NCBI GenBank assembly: GCA_902494565.1
Contig: CABUTN010000002.1
Coordinates: forward strand, 62,001-126,000
Length of the DNA stretch: 64,000 nt
DNA from: an uncultured Collinsella sp.
GTDB lineage: Bacteria; Actinomycetota; Coriobacteriia; Coriobacteriales; Coriobacteriaceae
Direction: 5' to 3'
In this document: piece after piece, positions 24,953-33,440 of the stretch
Position numbering within the stretch: the stretch's first letter is position 1
Layout: the number at the start of each line of letters is the position of its first letter
The notes under the pieces: generated by a model
The model's input: the letters and a program-made list of their open reading frames with translations, nothing else
Databases searched by the model: none
What the model was told of the DNA's origin: nothing
Position numbers and translations under genes: made by a program

Positions 24953-26065
24953 TCAGTCGTTGAATCCGGTGAACACGGGCTCTCCGCTGTACACGAGCGC
25001 TTCCTCGACACCATCGAGCACGCGACAGGCACCAGCGGCCATTGCCTCGAGTTCAAACTCGCCGGGATAAGCCGATACGGGGGCGATCCAAGAGCAGCAC
25101 TCCTCAATCGAGGCAACGAGCTCCTTGCTGTGGACCATGCCGCCTCCGAGCAAGATGCCGTCGACGTCGCCCTTCAGCACACAAGCCATCTCGCCAATCC
25201 ACTTGCAGATTTGGTAGACCATTGCATCCCAGGCGCGAGCCGCAGCCTTATCGCCCGCAGCGGCGCGATCGCACACCTCGATGGCATCGGACGTACCCAA
25301 AAGGTCAACGAAGCCACCGGTCTTCATGCAATGGGCGCGGGCAACGTCGAGACCATGCTCTGCCGTATACTTCGCGACCTCGATCGCGGGAACCGATCCG
25401 CAGCGCGTCGGCGCCATGGGACCCTCGCCGCCAACGATGTCGTTGCCGTCCACCATCTTGCCCTTAAGATGAGCCGAGATAGAGATGCCGCCGCCGATAT
25501 GGCAAACAATGAAGTTGCACTCATCATAGGGGCGACCGAGCTTTGCCGCATGGCGGATGGCGGTCTCTTTGAGATTAAGGGCGTGCAGGTGCACGTTTCG
25601 ATACACGCCCTTAATGCCCGTCATACGTGCGAGGTCGCACAGCTCGTCGGTATCGGGAGGATTCACCACAAAAGAAGGCTTTCCCGTCTTTGAGGCGAAC
25701 TCATGAGCAATCTGGGGGCCCAACTGCGCCGGGTGCTGAATGCCGTTCGCACCGACGCGGGCATGCTCGAGCATGACCTCATTGATGGCATACGTGCCGC
25801 CGGGCAGCGAAAGCAAGCCGCCGCCGCGACCGACAAATGCATCAAAGTCCTCGAGCTTTAGGCCCGCCTCCTCCAGTGCTCCAAGAATCAGATCGCAGCG
25901 ATACGGCATCTGAGCCGAAACCCCATCGAACTGGGCAAGGTCCTTCGCATCGTGCGCAACGTTCTTGCTGAGCTTGCACTCATCGCCCTCAAAAACGCCC
26001 ACCTTCGTGGAAGTGGAACCCGGGTTGATTACCAGGACGCGCCAGGGAGTCTTTTTATCGGACAT
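24953..26065 (-). CDS. buk: butyrate kinase family acyl kinase
   Basis: 370-aa ASKHA-fold kinase converting acyl phosphate and ADP to carboxylate and ATP. VLVINPGSTSTKVGVFEGD at the N-terminus, VGRGGGLLSLPGGTYAINE, NPPDTDELCDLARMTG and CHIGGGISISAHLKGKMVDGND are characteristic of butyrate/branched-chain-fatty-acid kinases rather than AckA. ILLGGGMVHSKELV near residue 305 is the adenosine-binding end. It follows the phosphotransacylase gene by 3 nt. The chain length handled is unknown. Confidence 0.92.
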   Translation of the reverse strand: MSDKKTPWRVLVINPGSTSTKVGVFEGDECKLSKNVAHDAKDLAQFDGVSAQMPYRCDLILGALEEAGLKLEDFDAFVGRGGGLLSLPGGTYAINEVMLEHARVGANGIQHPAQLGPQIAHEFASKTGKPSFVVNPPDTDELCDLARMTGIKGVYRNVHLHALNLKETAIRHAAKLGRPYDECNFIVCHIGGGISISAHLKGKMVDGNDIVGGEGPMAPTRCGSVPAIEVAKYTAEHGLDVARAHCMKTGGFVDLLGTSDAIEVCDRAAAGDKAAARAWDAMVYQICKWIGEMACVLKGDVDGILLGGGMVHSKELVASIEECCSWIAPVSAYPGEFELEAMAAGACRVLDGVEEALVYSGEPVFTGFND

Positions 26066-26068
26066 ACC

Positions 26069-27076
26069 TTAAGCCTCCTTAAGCGCCTGGGCGCGCACGC
26101 AGCTCATCACCACGTTGCCGACGATCTCGTCGACGGGCGCAGAACGCGAGCAATCGCACACGATCTTCTTGAAGCCCTGAAGCATGGGGCCGTAGGCATT
26201 GGCACCGGTCAGATTCTGGATGATCTTGACGCCGATATTGCCCACGTTGATATCGGGCCAGATGACCACGTTGGCTTGGCCCGCAACAGCGGACTCACGA
26301 TGCACCTTCTTGGCCGCAACCTTGGGGTTAATCGCCGAATCAAACTGGAACTCGCCGTCGATGGCAAGGTCGGGACGGCGATCGTTGGCAATCTCGCGAG
26401 CGCGACGTACCTTGTCGACAAGCTCGTTATCCATCGAACCGTCAGTCGAATGCGAAAGCAGCGCGCAACGGATATCCCATCCGGTCAGCGAGCGCACCGT
26501 TTCGCTCGACGAAATCGCAATCGAGGCAAGCTCTTCGCTCGTGGGGTCAACGCAAACGGCGGAATCGCCAAAAGCCAAAAGGCCGCCTTCGCCGCCGTTC
26601 CAGTTGGGAATGTCGGCGATACCGCACGAGCTCACGGTGTCCACCCCGTTGGCAAGGCCGACGATGGTCTGTCCCGCTAGGATGATGTCGCCCGTGGCGT
26701 TATCGATGCCGGCGAACATAACGTCGACATCGCCGAGCACCTGCAAAATCAGGGCGCGCTCAAGCGGACGCGTCATACGGCGCGCAGCGCCCTTGGGCTT
26801 AAACTTGCAATCCGGATGCGAAAGGTAGCGCTCGCAACAAGCGGCGTTCGCCTCCTCGTCGGTCACATCGACAATCTCGATACCGTCAAGGGAGATGCCG
26901 CGCTCATCGGCAAGCTCCTTGAGCTTACCGCCGTCGCCGACCAGCACACATTCGGCGAGACGCTCGGCAGCGATCTTTGCGACCGCCTGCATCATGGTCT
27001 CGTTTTCGCCCTCGGGAAAAGCAACGCGCATAGGCTTGGCGGCAGCCTGCTCGCGCAGGGTCTGCATCAGGTCCAT
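26069..27076 (-). CDS. phosphate acyltransferase (Pta/Ptb family)
   Basis: 335-aa phosphotransacylase that exchanges CoA for phosphate on an acyl group. The N-terminus RVAFPEGENETMMQAVAK and the C-terminal VVIWPDINVGNIGVKIIQNLTGANAYGPMLQGFKKIVCDCSR are typical of the PTA_PTB fold; the latter is the CoA/phosphate site. With the butyrate-kinase-type enzyme next to it the true substrate may be butyryl- or branched acyl-CoA rather than acetyl-CoA. Cotranscribed with the ACP gene 5 nt upstream. Confidence 0.9.
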   Translation of the reverse strand: MDLMQTLREQAAAKPMRVAFPEGENETMMQAVAKIAAERLAECVLVGDGGKLKELADERGISLDGIEIVDVTDEEANAACCERYLSHPDCKFKPKGAARRMTRPLERALILQVLGDVDVMFAGIDNATGDIILAGQTIVGLANGVDTVSSCGIADIPNWNGGEGGLLAFGDSAVCVDPTSEELASIAISSSETVRSLTGWDIRCALLSHSTDGSMDNELVDKVRRAREIANDRRPDLAIDGEFQFDSAINPKVAAKKVHRESAVAGQANVVIWPDINVGNIGVKIIQNLTGANAYGPMLQGFKKIVCDCSRSAPVDEIVGNVVMSCVRAQALKEA

Positions 27077-27081
27077 GGCAG

Positions 27082-27315
27082 TTACTCCATCTCTTCGGCA
27101 GTACGCTCGATAAGCTCGCCGATGGTCTTCATGACCATGACCTCGCGAACGGGAACCTCGGCATCGAGTTCGTTCTCGATCATGGAGGTCAGCGCGATCA
27201 TCTTCATCGAGCCCTTGCCCAGGGTCTCAAACGTCGTCTCAGGGGTCACATCGCCGTCATAGTTGTAGGCGGACTTGGCAAAATCGCAGATCTGCTGAGT
27301 AAGTTCTTCGTTCAT
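27082..27315 (-). CDS. acyl carrier protein
   Basis: 77-aa acidic four-helix carrier protein. The phosphopantetheine site is LGKGSMKMIALTSMIENEL: the Ser is kept, but the usual DSL is changed to GSM, an unusual variant. The ATG at 27315 is the likely start. It lies between the DUF35 and phosphotransacylase genes, and a phosphopantetheinyl transferase gene is 3 kb upstream on the same strand. It is therefore probably a dedicated carrier and not the fatty-acid-synthesis ACP. Confidence 0.85.
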   Translation of the reverse strand: MNEELTQQICDFAKSAYNYDGDVTPETTFETLGKGSMKMIALTSMIENELDAEVPVREVMVMKTIGELIERTAEEME

Positions 27316-27419
27316 GATGGTGCCTTTCAATCGAAAAAGAGGGGCGGCCACGGCGGGCTGGAGACATGGGTCCCGCCGTGGCCTAAGAGAGGAATCGAAT
27401 TGTTAAAAGGGTTGAAAGC

Positions 27420-27842
27420 CTAGTCGTCAAGCTCGAACGTAAGCTCCTTGTAGCCAGGACGGTCGATGACCTTGGCGTGGACGCCCACGGTCTGGCCCGC
27501 CATGAGCTTGGCGCGAATCTCGGGGGCCTTCTTCTTGGTAATGCCGTAGATGACGTAGGTGTACTGAGAACCCTCGTCGATATCGACGGCGCCGTAGGCG
27601 TACTTGCCATACTCCTTGAGGTAGGGCTTGTCGTTCTGCGGACCAGGCAAGGTAAAATCGATCAGATGGCCGTGACCGGAAACCTGGACCCAATCAGTCT
27701 TGTGATAGCCGCAGGCATTGCAGGCAAGGTGGGGCGGAAACTCGACGGCTCCGCACTCGGGGCACTGGCGCGCCCAATAGATGCCCTCTTCAAGACCCGT
27801 GTAGAACTTCTTGACCACGGGCTCCATATCTTTGAGTTGCAT
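27420..27842 (-). CDS. zinc-ribbon OB-fold protein (DUF35), thiolase partner
   Basis: 140-aa DUF35 protein. The rubredoxin-like zinc ribbon is CPECGAVEFPPHLACNACG (residues 27-45) and the OB fold follows from GHGHLIDFTLPGP to the C-terminus. In archaeal thiolase/HMG-CoA synthase complexes and in the bacterial PhlACB system such proteins bridge thiolase-fold partners and hold CoA. Location 38 nt after the thiolase gene supports the same role here. Confidence 0.92.
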   Translation of the reverse strand: MQLKDMEPVVKKFYTGLEEGIYWARQCPECGAVEFPPHLACNACGYHKTDWVQVSGHGHLIDFTLPGPQNDKPYLKEYGKYAYGAVDIDEGSQYTYVIYGITKKKAPEIRAKLMAGQTVGVHAKVIDRPGYKELTFELDD

Positions 27843-27880
27843 GAGAATACTCCTTATGGGAAATCGAAAACCGCGGTCGC

Positions 27881-29167
27881 TTAGGCGACGGTACGAAGAA
27901 TCTGGCAGCGCACGTTCTGAGAACCGCCAAAACCGCGCAGGAACGCCGTCTCGGGAACCTTCTTCATCTGGGTAGCACCGGCGACGCCACGCATCTGCTT
28001 GACGGCCTCAACGATATCGGCGATGCCGGATGCGCCATGGGCGTGACCGAAGTTGCAACGACCACCGTGCGGGTTGATGGGCTTATCGCCGTCAAAAGCG
28101 GTGCGACCATCGATCGCGTACTTCCAAGCCTCGCCGCGCGGAATATAGCCGCACTCCTCAGCCGAGACGATCTCGGAAGCAAGGAAGAAGTCATTGCACA
28201 TAAACAGGTCGATCTCGTCGGGGCTCACGCCGGTAAGGTCGTAGACCTGCTTGGCGGCAAGCTCGGTAGCCCAGTGCTCGTTGTGAAGCAGGCCGGCCTC
28301 GACCGCAGAAGCGCCCGTACCCAGAACCTCAATAGGCGCATATGGCACGCCCATGGCCTTGGCCTTCTCCGTGGGCATCACGACAACAGCTGCGGCACCG
28401 TCGCATTTCTTCTCAAAGCCGGTAACACGCAGGTACTGCGTAACGCGCGGGTTATACATGCTCTTGAGATACTCGTCGGCGGTATCGAACCCGGCTGCCT
28501 TCGCGTCCTCCTCGACCGTAGTCTCGTACCAGGCAAGGGGATTCAGGACGGCACCGCGGCGAAGGCTCTTGGTAAGGCCGTTCAGGGCGTCATCTATCTG
28601 ATCGGCTGTAAGGTCGTACTGCATCGAATACTCGTTGATCCAGTTGTCGAACGACACGCCAAAGGCACCATCAAGCGGGCGACCATACGCGCGGTCATAG
28701 ATCTTATCGAGCGAGGGAATCATGACGTCGAGCGTAAAGTCCTGACGAATATGGGAGGGCATATGCTCGACGGGAAGAGTCGAAGCCAAATCGCAGGCAC
28801 CCGTAAGGACAACGTCGTAAGCACCGGAAGCAACCGCCATCACGGCCTGCTCAAGGGCGACGTAACCCGTGCAGCAAGCCTCGGAATGATGGACGGAGCC
28901 CTTGGCACGAACGCCAAACCAATCGGCAACCTGCATGTTGGGGGTAATGCAATCGCCAACGAGATACGGATTGGCGCTGCCGTGATAGAAAAAGTCGATA
29001 TCGCGGGGCTCAAGACCGGCATCGGCAATTGCCTCGAGGGCCGCATAGCCAAACGCCTCGCCCTCGCCAATACCCTGGGTCTCGGGATGCTCCTCAAAAT
29101 CCTTGAACGGGGTGCAGCCCACGCCTACAATCGAGACGCTGCGCATGTTCTTTCCGAGCGTAACCAC
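27881..29167 (-). CDS. thiolase-superfamily enzyme (SCP2/PhlC type)
   Basis: About 428 aa from a GTG at 29167; an ATG at 29146 giving MRSVSIVGVG is an equally good start. The nucleophile Cys is in HHSEACCTGYVALEQA and the catalytic His in CNFGHAHGASGI. The C-terminal CxG loop of classical degradative thiolases is replaced by GFGGSQN, as in archaeal and PhlC-type enzymes, which act with a DUF35 protein. It may therefore form or cleave a C-C or C-acyl bond in complex with the next gene's product. First gene of a seven-gene operon. Confidence 0.88.
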   Translation of the reverse strand: MVTLGKNMRSVSIVGVGCTPFKDFEEHPETQGIGEGEAFGYAALEAIADAGLEPRDIDFFYHGSANPYLVGDCITPNMQVADWFGVRAKGSVHHSEACCTGYVALEQAVMAVASGAYDVVLTGACDLASTLPVEHMPSHIRQDFTLDVMIPSLDKIYDRAYGRPLDGAFGVSFDNWINEYSMQYDLTADQIDDALNGLTKSLRRGAVLNPLAWYETTVEEDAKAAGFDTADEYLKSMYNPRVTQYLRVTGFEKKCDGAAAVVVMPTEKAKAMGVPYAPIEVLGTGASAVEAGLLHNEHWATELAAKQVYDLTGVSPDEIDLFMCNDFFLASEIVSAEECGYIPRGEAWKYAIDGRTAFDGDKPINPHGGRCNFGHAHGASGIADIVEAVKQMRGVAGATQMKKVPETAFLRGFGGSQNVRCQILRTVA

Positions 29168-29220
29168 TGAATATCACATCCTAATCATGTGAAGGTGTAC
29201 GGAGTGATGGCGCAGTCCGG

Positions 29221-29288
29221 CCGCGAGCGAAGGTGAGAGCGCTCGCGGCTTTTCTGTGCCGTCACACGTTGAACTACTGCAGTGGTTC
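29221..29288 (-). promoter_or_regulatory. control region of the thiolase operon: leader hairpin and candidate TetR operator
   Basis: GAACTACTGCAGTGGTTC (29271-29288) is an 18-bp dyad with one mismatch, of the size a TetR dimer binds, 105-120 bp upstream of the thiolase start. Between it and the gene a perfect CCGCGAGCG/CGCTCGCGG stem (29221-29229 with 29240-29248) would form in the leader RNA. Assignment to the neighbouring TetR gene is inferred. Confidence 0.5.
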
Positions 29289-29341
29289 TTTTGAACGTAG
29301 CTTTAGTTTATGAGGGGTTAAACGAGACACGTGAGACAAAA

Positions 29342-29380
29342 AGCCCAGATGTGTCCCATCATATGGGACACATCTGGGCT
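29342..29380 (-). terminator. strong intrinsic terminator after the TetR gene
   Basis: Perfect 18-bp arms (29342-29359 and 29363-29380) with a 3-nt loop, followed on the minus strand by TTTTTGTCTC. It separates the PPTase-tetR transcript from the thiolase operon. Its GTGTCCCA sequence recalls the hairpin at 13619-13689. Confidence 0.88.
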
Positions 29381-29486
29381 AGGCGTTCCAAATAGCAGAT
29401 AAACGGACTCGTATTATTTGAGCTAATGATCAGAGATATCTAAAACTCGCCCTGAATACAACCGTTTATCCCCAAATATCGACCGC

Positions 29487-30104
29487 TCACGCGACTGGCC
29501 TTTCAAAATCGGGAATACGTGGGTGCCAATGACGCGATGCATCGTCGACAAAGAGCGGTGCGTAGAACATGCGATTGAGGGCGGCGGCAACGGTGCGCGC
29601 CTCAAGGTCAGGCCGGGCCTCGAGCCAATACTGAATGAGGTTATGGTGGCCCGCAAGCGCAAATGCTAGATACAGATCAAGGTCCGTTTCATCGGAAAAT
29701 GTCGAGCGAAGCCGATTGCGAAAATAGTCATGCATAAAGATCGTTGCCTTGTGAGCAAACACGGGATCGCCGTTATCGCTGTTAAGTGCCAAAACTTTCG
29801 AGCGATTAGCCTTGAGGATCTCCATGCGCTTGATCATCGTGGGCGTAGGGTCCAGCTGCGCATCGCCAAAACGAGCCTCCAGCGCAACATCATTGATGTC
29901 CTGCATATTCTGGAGCAGCTCATCTTCAAAACGTTTAACCACATCATCGACAGAGCGATAACAGCGATAGAACGTCGATTTGGATGTATGGGCAAGGCGA
30001 AGTACCTCGGCCACCTTAATCGACTGCACCGGAGTTGTCGCCATAAGTTCAAAGACGGCATCCTCGATCCGTGAAGCAATATCGTTTTGAGCGTTCAGCG
30101 ACAT
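29487..30104 (-). CDS. TetR-family transcriptional regulator
   Basis: 205-aa regulator with an N-terminal helix-turn-helix (residues 10-55: RIEDAVFELMATTPVQSIKVAEVLRLAHTSKSTFYRCYRS) and an all-helical ligand domain. It stands between the PPTase gene (28 nt upstream) and the thiolase operon on the same strand, and a dyad suitable for it lies in that operon's control region, so control of the operon is likely. Ligand unknown. Confidence 0.88.
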   Translation of the reverse strand: MSLNAQNDIASRIEDAVFELMATTPVQSIKVAEVLRLAHTSKSTFYRCYRSVDDVVKRFEDELLQNMQDINDVALEARFGDAQLDPTPTMIKRMEILKANRSKVLALNSDNGDPVFAHKATIFMHDYFRNRLRSTFSDETDLDLYLAFALAGHHNLIQYWLEARPDLEARTVAAALNRMFYAPLFVDDASRHWHPRIPDFERPVA

Positions 30105-30132
30105 GGCGGCCTCCCCTATTGGCGATTGGCTC

Positions 30133-30762
30133 CTATGCTACCCGAAAGGTATGCTCCTTGACGACGATACGAGGCATAGAGCGTGCCGCACAAGAGATGA
30201 CGCAGCGACCGTATGTCACCGACGAAGTATTCCATCCGCCGGGCATGCCATCTTTGCGAGGGTCAATCGAAAACCCGACGCCCTCAGCCTTGAGGATGGC
30301 CTCGATGCGCGTCCACGTCTGACTCAGGCGAAGATTGCGTTCTTGCAAATTGGGGGCAGCGTTAATCCACGCGCGCTCGTCGTCGCTCACCATACGCTCA
30401 ACCGCAACGGGAGCAATCTCATCGATCGCCTCGATATCCACGCCAATAGGTCCTCCGACCGACCGAGCAACATCGGATACAGCGAGGACGGCCACGCTTC
30501 CGCCATGTGAAATGGAAATAGAGGGGGCCTCCCCATCCGCAAGCTCGATCTTGCCGAAAGCAGAACGCACAAGCCGGGTGTCGTCGAAGACACCTAGGGC
30601 GTCGCGAAGCAGCAGACCCACGCCTGCGGCTTCCTTCCGAGACGCAATTGGGAGATCCTCATTGGAGGCACGTAAGGCATAGCGTCCCGCGATTGATGCC
30701 ATATCAACGGTCACGCCGGGATCGATCGCGGAAACATCAACGAGGTGCACGGTTATGTTCAA
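30133..30762 (-). CDS. 4'-phosphopantetheinyl transferase (Sfp type)
   Basis: About 209 aa. GVDIEAIDEIAP holds the Mg-binding Asp and Glu, and SQTWTRIEAILKAEGVGF is the second signature (WxxxEAxxKxxG). SISHGGSVAVLAVSD is the conserved CoA-binding His segment. It converts apo-ACP to holo-ACP. The start is uncertain: TTG at 30762 with a GGGGG site about 9 nt upstream, or TTG 30771 or GTG 30750. Sfp types usually serve secondary or special carriers; the ACP at 27082-27315 is an obvious client. Confidence 0.88.
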   Translation of the reverse strand: MNITVHLVDVSAIDPGVTVDMASIAGRYALRASNEDLPIASRKEAAGVGLLLRDALGVFDDTRLVRSAFGKIELADGEAPSISISHGGSVAVLAVSDVARSVGGPIGVDIEAIDEIAPVAVERMVSDDERAWINAAPNLQERNLRLSQTWTRIEAILKAEGVGFSIDPRKDGMPGGWNTSSVTYGRCVISCAARSMPRIVVKEHTFRVA

Positions 30763-30883
30763 AACGGTCAACCCCCACTCGATTGAGATGACAAGGCTAA
30801 ACAGACGCTCAGAACCGCTCTTTCATGAATCGAGGTACCTTTTGCCGGCGATTTGGCGACCCATTTGGCGGCATAAAACAAAA

Positions 30884-30911
30884 CAGCCCAGAGGACGTAG
30901 CCTCTGAGCTG
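30884..30911 (-). terminator. terminator of the tRNA-Gly/tRNA-Val transcript
   Basis: CAGCCCAGAGG and CCTCTGAGCTG pair over 11 bp with one mismatch; TTTTGTTTT follows on the minus strand, 9 nt past tRNA-Val. Confidence 0.85.
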
Positions 30912-30919
30912 CGAACATT

Positions 30920-30994
30920 TGGTGGGCGTTAGAAGATTTGAACTTCTGACCTCTTCCGTGTCAGGGAAGCGCTCTCCCCCTGAGCTAAACGCCC
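30920..30994 (-). tRNA. tRNA-Val (GAC)
   Basis: Cloverleaf read on the minus strand: acceptor GGGCGTT/AACGCCC, anticodon loop CTGACAC within the stem CTTCC/GGAAG, TPsiC loop GTTCAAATC, encoded CCA at 30920-30922. Confidence 0.95.
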
Positions 30995-30997
30995 AAA

Positions 30998-31073
30998 TGG
31001 AGCGGACAACGGGGCTCGAACCCGCGACCCCAACCTTGGCAAGGTTGTGCTCTACCAACTGAGCCATGTCCGC
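30998..31073 (-). tRNA. tRNA-Gly (GCC), copy 1
   Basis: Acceptor GCGGACA/TGTCCGC, anticodon loop TTGCCAA in stem CAACC/GGTTG, TPsiC GTTCGAGCC, CCA encoded. Identical over its length to the copies at 33128 and 33353. First in a Gly-Val transcript. Confidence 0.97.
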
Positions 31074-31085
31074 TTACGAGGATTA

Positions 31086-31132
31086 ATCTTACGTGATACC
31101 CGCATCCTATGCAAGAACTTTTTTTGAAAAGT
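31086..31132 (-). promoter_or_regulatory. tRNA promoter P1 with upstream AT palindrome
   Basis: TTGCAT (31109-31114), 17-nt spacer, TAAGAT (31086-31091), with an AACTTTT/AAAAGTT palindrome (31116-31132) abutting the -35 box. The same arrangement precedes the other two tRNA units. Confidence 0.75.
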
Positions 31133-31214
31133 TTTGCGACGCCCTCGCGAACCTCGCAAAGACATCAGCCACCACAGAAGACGCAGGCAAACGCAAACTC
31201 GCCGCAAGAGGCCC

Positions 31215-32948
31215 CTACATCTCACCGAGCATGATCCAGGCAGAGCTGTCCTGCGCGAGCCTGCCGCCTGCAAGCGGTGATGAGGTGAGCAGGACCCTGC
31301 CCGCCGGCAGCCCCACGGGTGCTGCACCGAAGTTCGTCACACACGCCCAGCCATTGTCGCGGCGATAGGCGATGACGCCGCCCTCGGCGCCCTCGGCACC
31401 ATCCGCAAGGCCGGTGCGCCCGTCAAGATCGAGCCACGCAAGATCGTTGGCGCACCCGCGCAGCTTGCGCCGCAGCCAGAGGGCGTCACGATAGAGCGTA
31501 AGCATCGATGCCGGGTCCGCTTCTTCTCTATCGGCAGCGTAATCGGAAAACCATGCAGGCTGCGGCAGATGGGGCGCCGCATCGGCGTCCGCCGGTGAAA
31601 ACCCAAACGATCCGCCCTGCGCGGGATCGTCCGCTGCCACCCACGGCAGGGGCACACGACAGCCGTCGCGCCCCTTCTCGCGCTTCGGTCCGTGCGTATT
31701 GGTTGCACTGGGATCTTCGAGTGCAGCCCACGGGATATCAGCCACTTCAAAAAGGCCGAGCTCCTCACCCTGATACACGTATGCCGAGCCCGGAAGCGCC
31801 AGTTCAAGCAAAAGGGCCGCCCGCGCGCGGCGCTCACCGAGTTCACGGTCCTCGTCATAAGACGACCCGTCGCGTAAGAGCCAGTCGAGCGCAATCTGGT
31901 GGTAGCGCGTCGCCTTGATCTGCGGCAGGGCATAGCGCGTCGCCACGCGCGGCACGTCGTGGTTGGAGAGTACCCAGGTCGAGGCGGAATCGGATTCGAT
32001 GGCCGCCTTCAAGCCCTCCTCGATTGCAGCGTGCATGTCATCATAGGTCCAAGTGGCCTTGGCGAACTCAAAGTTAAATGTCTGACCAAGCTCGCTGGGA
32101 CGCGCGTAGAGATACTGACGCTCGGGCAGCACCCACGCCTCGGCAACGGCGCTGCGCGGCGGATCATAGCGGTCGAACACGCGACGCCACTCGCGATAGA
32201 TCTCGTGGACCTCGTTGCGGTCCCACAGCGGATGGGTGCCGTCGTCAACCATGTCATCTCCCTCGGCGAGATGCCACCGGTCGAGGTCATCGCGGTCGAG
32301 ATCCTTGGCAAGACCTTGCGCCACATCAATGCGAAAGCCATCGACGCCTCGATCGCTCCAAAACGCCAGGACGTCGCAAAAGAGCGCATGAACCTCGGGG
32401 CATGACCAGTCAAAGTCCGGCTGCTCGGGCGTAAACATGTGCAGATACCACTGACCGTCCGCAACACGCGTCCAGGCGGGGCCGCCAAAGTTGGCATTCC
32501 AATTGGTGGGAGGCAGCTCACCGTGCTCGCCGCGACCATCGCGGAAGATATAACGGGCGCGCTCGGGCGATCCGGGGCCGGCGGCAAGAGCGGCTTTGAA
32601 CCAGGGGTGCTGGTTGGATGAATGGTTGGGCACGATGTCGACGATAACCTTGATGCCGCGCGCGTGAGCCGCAGCGATCATGTCATCGAAGTCGTCAAGC
32701 GAGCCGAGACGTGGGTCGACATCGCAGTAGTCCGCCACATCATAGCCGCCATCGACAAGAGGCGATGGCTAAAACGGGCTCAGCCAGATGGCCTCGATAC
32801 CCAGCCGCTCAAGATAGTCCATCTGCTGGGTAATGCCCGCGATATCGCCCAGACCCGAACCAGTCGAATCCTTAAACGAGCGCGGGTAAATCTGATAGAT
32901 CGCGGCATCGGACATCCATGAGCGCGAAGAGGACTTTTCTGTAGCCAT
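31215..32948 (-). pseudogene. GH13 alpha-glucosidase (oligo-1,6-glucosidase type) interrupted by an amber codon
   Basis: Read through one in-frame TAG at 32769-32771, the frame encodes a complete 577-residue GH13 enzyme hydrolysing alpha-glucosidic bonds in oligosaccharides. The stop replaces the residue after IWLSPF, where relatives have Tyr, so a single base change explains it. Downstream, all catalytic residues are intact: Asp in GVDGFRIDVAQG, Glu in AVAEAWVLPER and Asp in LSNHDVPRVATRY. The N-terminus is MATEKSSSRSWMSDAAIYQIYPRSF from an ATG at 32948. The whole gene is flanked by tRNA-Gly copies. The decay is recent or the stop is a sequence error. Confidence 0.85.
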
Positions 32949-33093
32949 GGGGCTTGTCTCCCTTGCAACGAGGTTTTGCGAGATGCCCACGATGATACGC
33001 CCAAAGCGGACATTCGCGATAAACAACGCCACAGTCACGCCCCAAAACACTCGCCCCCTCTCGGGTTCGAGCCCAGGCGACGGGTACAAAAAA

Positions 33094-33117
33094 GCCCGGC
33101 TACCGTAGTAGTCGGGC
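33094..33117 (-). terminator. terminator of the Gly-Cys-Gly tRNA transcript
   Basis: GCCCGGCTAC/GTAGTCGGGC stem followed by TTTTTTG on the minus strand, 10 nt past the last tRNA-Gly. Confidence 0.9.
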
Positions 33118-33127
33118 TGTTGTGCTT

Positions 33128-33203
33128 GGAGCGGACAACGGGGCTCGAACCCGCGACCCCAACCTTGGCAAGGTTGTGCTCTACCAACTGAGCCATGTCC
33201 GCA
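33128..33203 (-). tRNA. tRNA-Gly (GCC), copy 2
   Basis: Same sequence as copies 1 and 3: anticodon loop TTGCCAA, CCA encoded. Last gene of the Gly-Cys-Gly transcript. Confidence 0.97.
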
Positions 33204-33244
33204 TATGTAAAACAAAACGGGCGCCGGAGCGCCCGGATGTTGCC

Positions 33245-33318
33245 TGGAGGCGAAGCCCGGATTCGAACCGGGGGTAAAGGCTTTGCAGGCCTCTGCCTTA
33301 CCACTTGGCCACTTCGCC
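33245..33318 (-). tRNA. tRNA-Cys (GCA)
   Basis: Acceptor GGCGAAG/CTTCGCC, anticodon loop CTGCAAA, TPsiC GTTCGAATC, encoded CCA at 33245-33247. Between two tRNA-Gly genes. Confidence 0.96.
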
Positions 33319-33352
33319 GAAAAAGGACCGCCTAAACGGTCCGTAAATGCAA

Positions 33353-33428
33353 TGGAGCGGACAACGGGGCTCGAACCCGCGACCCCAACCTTGGCAAGGT
33401 TGTGCTCTACCAACTGAGCCATGTCCGC
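33353..33428 (-). tRNA. tRNA-Gly (GCC), copy 3
   Basis: Identical to copies 1 and 2. First gene after promoter P2. Confidence 0.97.
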
Positions 33429-33440
33429 TTGCGGGTTATT

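Noticed and set aside
32769..32771. Programmed amber readthrough or pyrrolysine in the GH13 gene
   Set aside because: No readthrough signal, suppressor tRNA or pyrrolysine genes are visible, and a one-base Tyr-to-stop change is simpler.
30998..33428. CRISPR-like array from repeated 76-nt units
   Set aside because: The repeats are complete tRNA-Gly genes with CCA ends, not short repeats with unique spacers.
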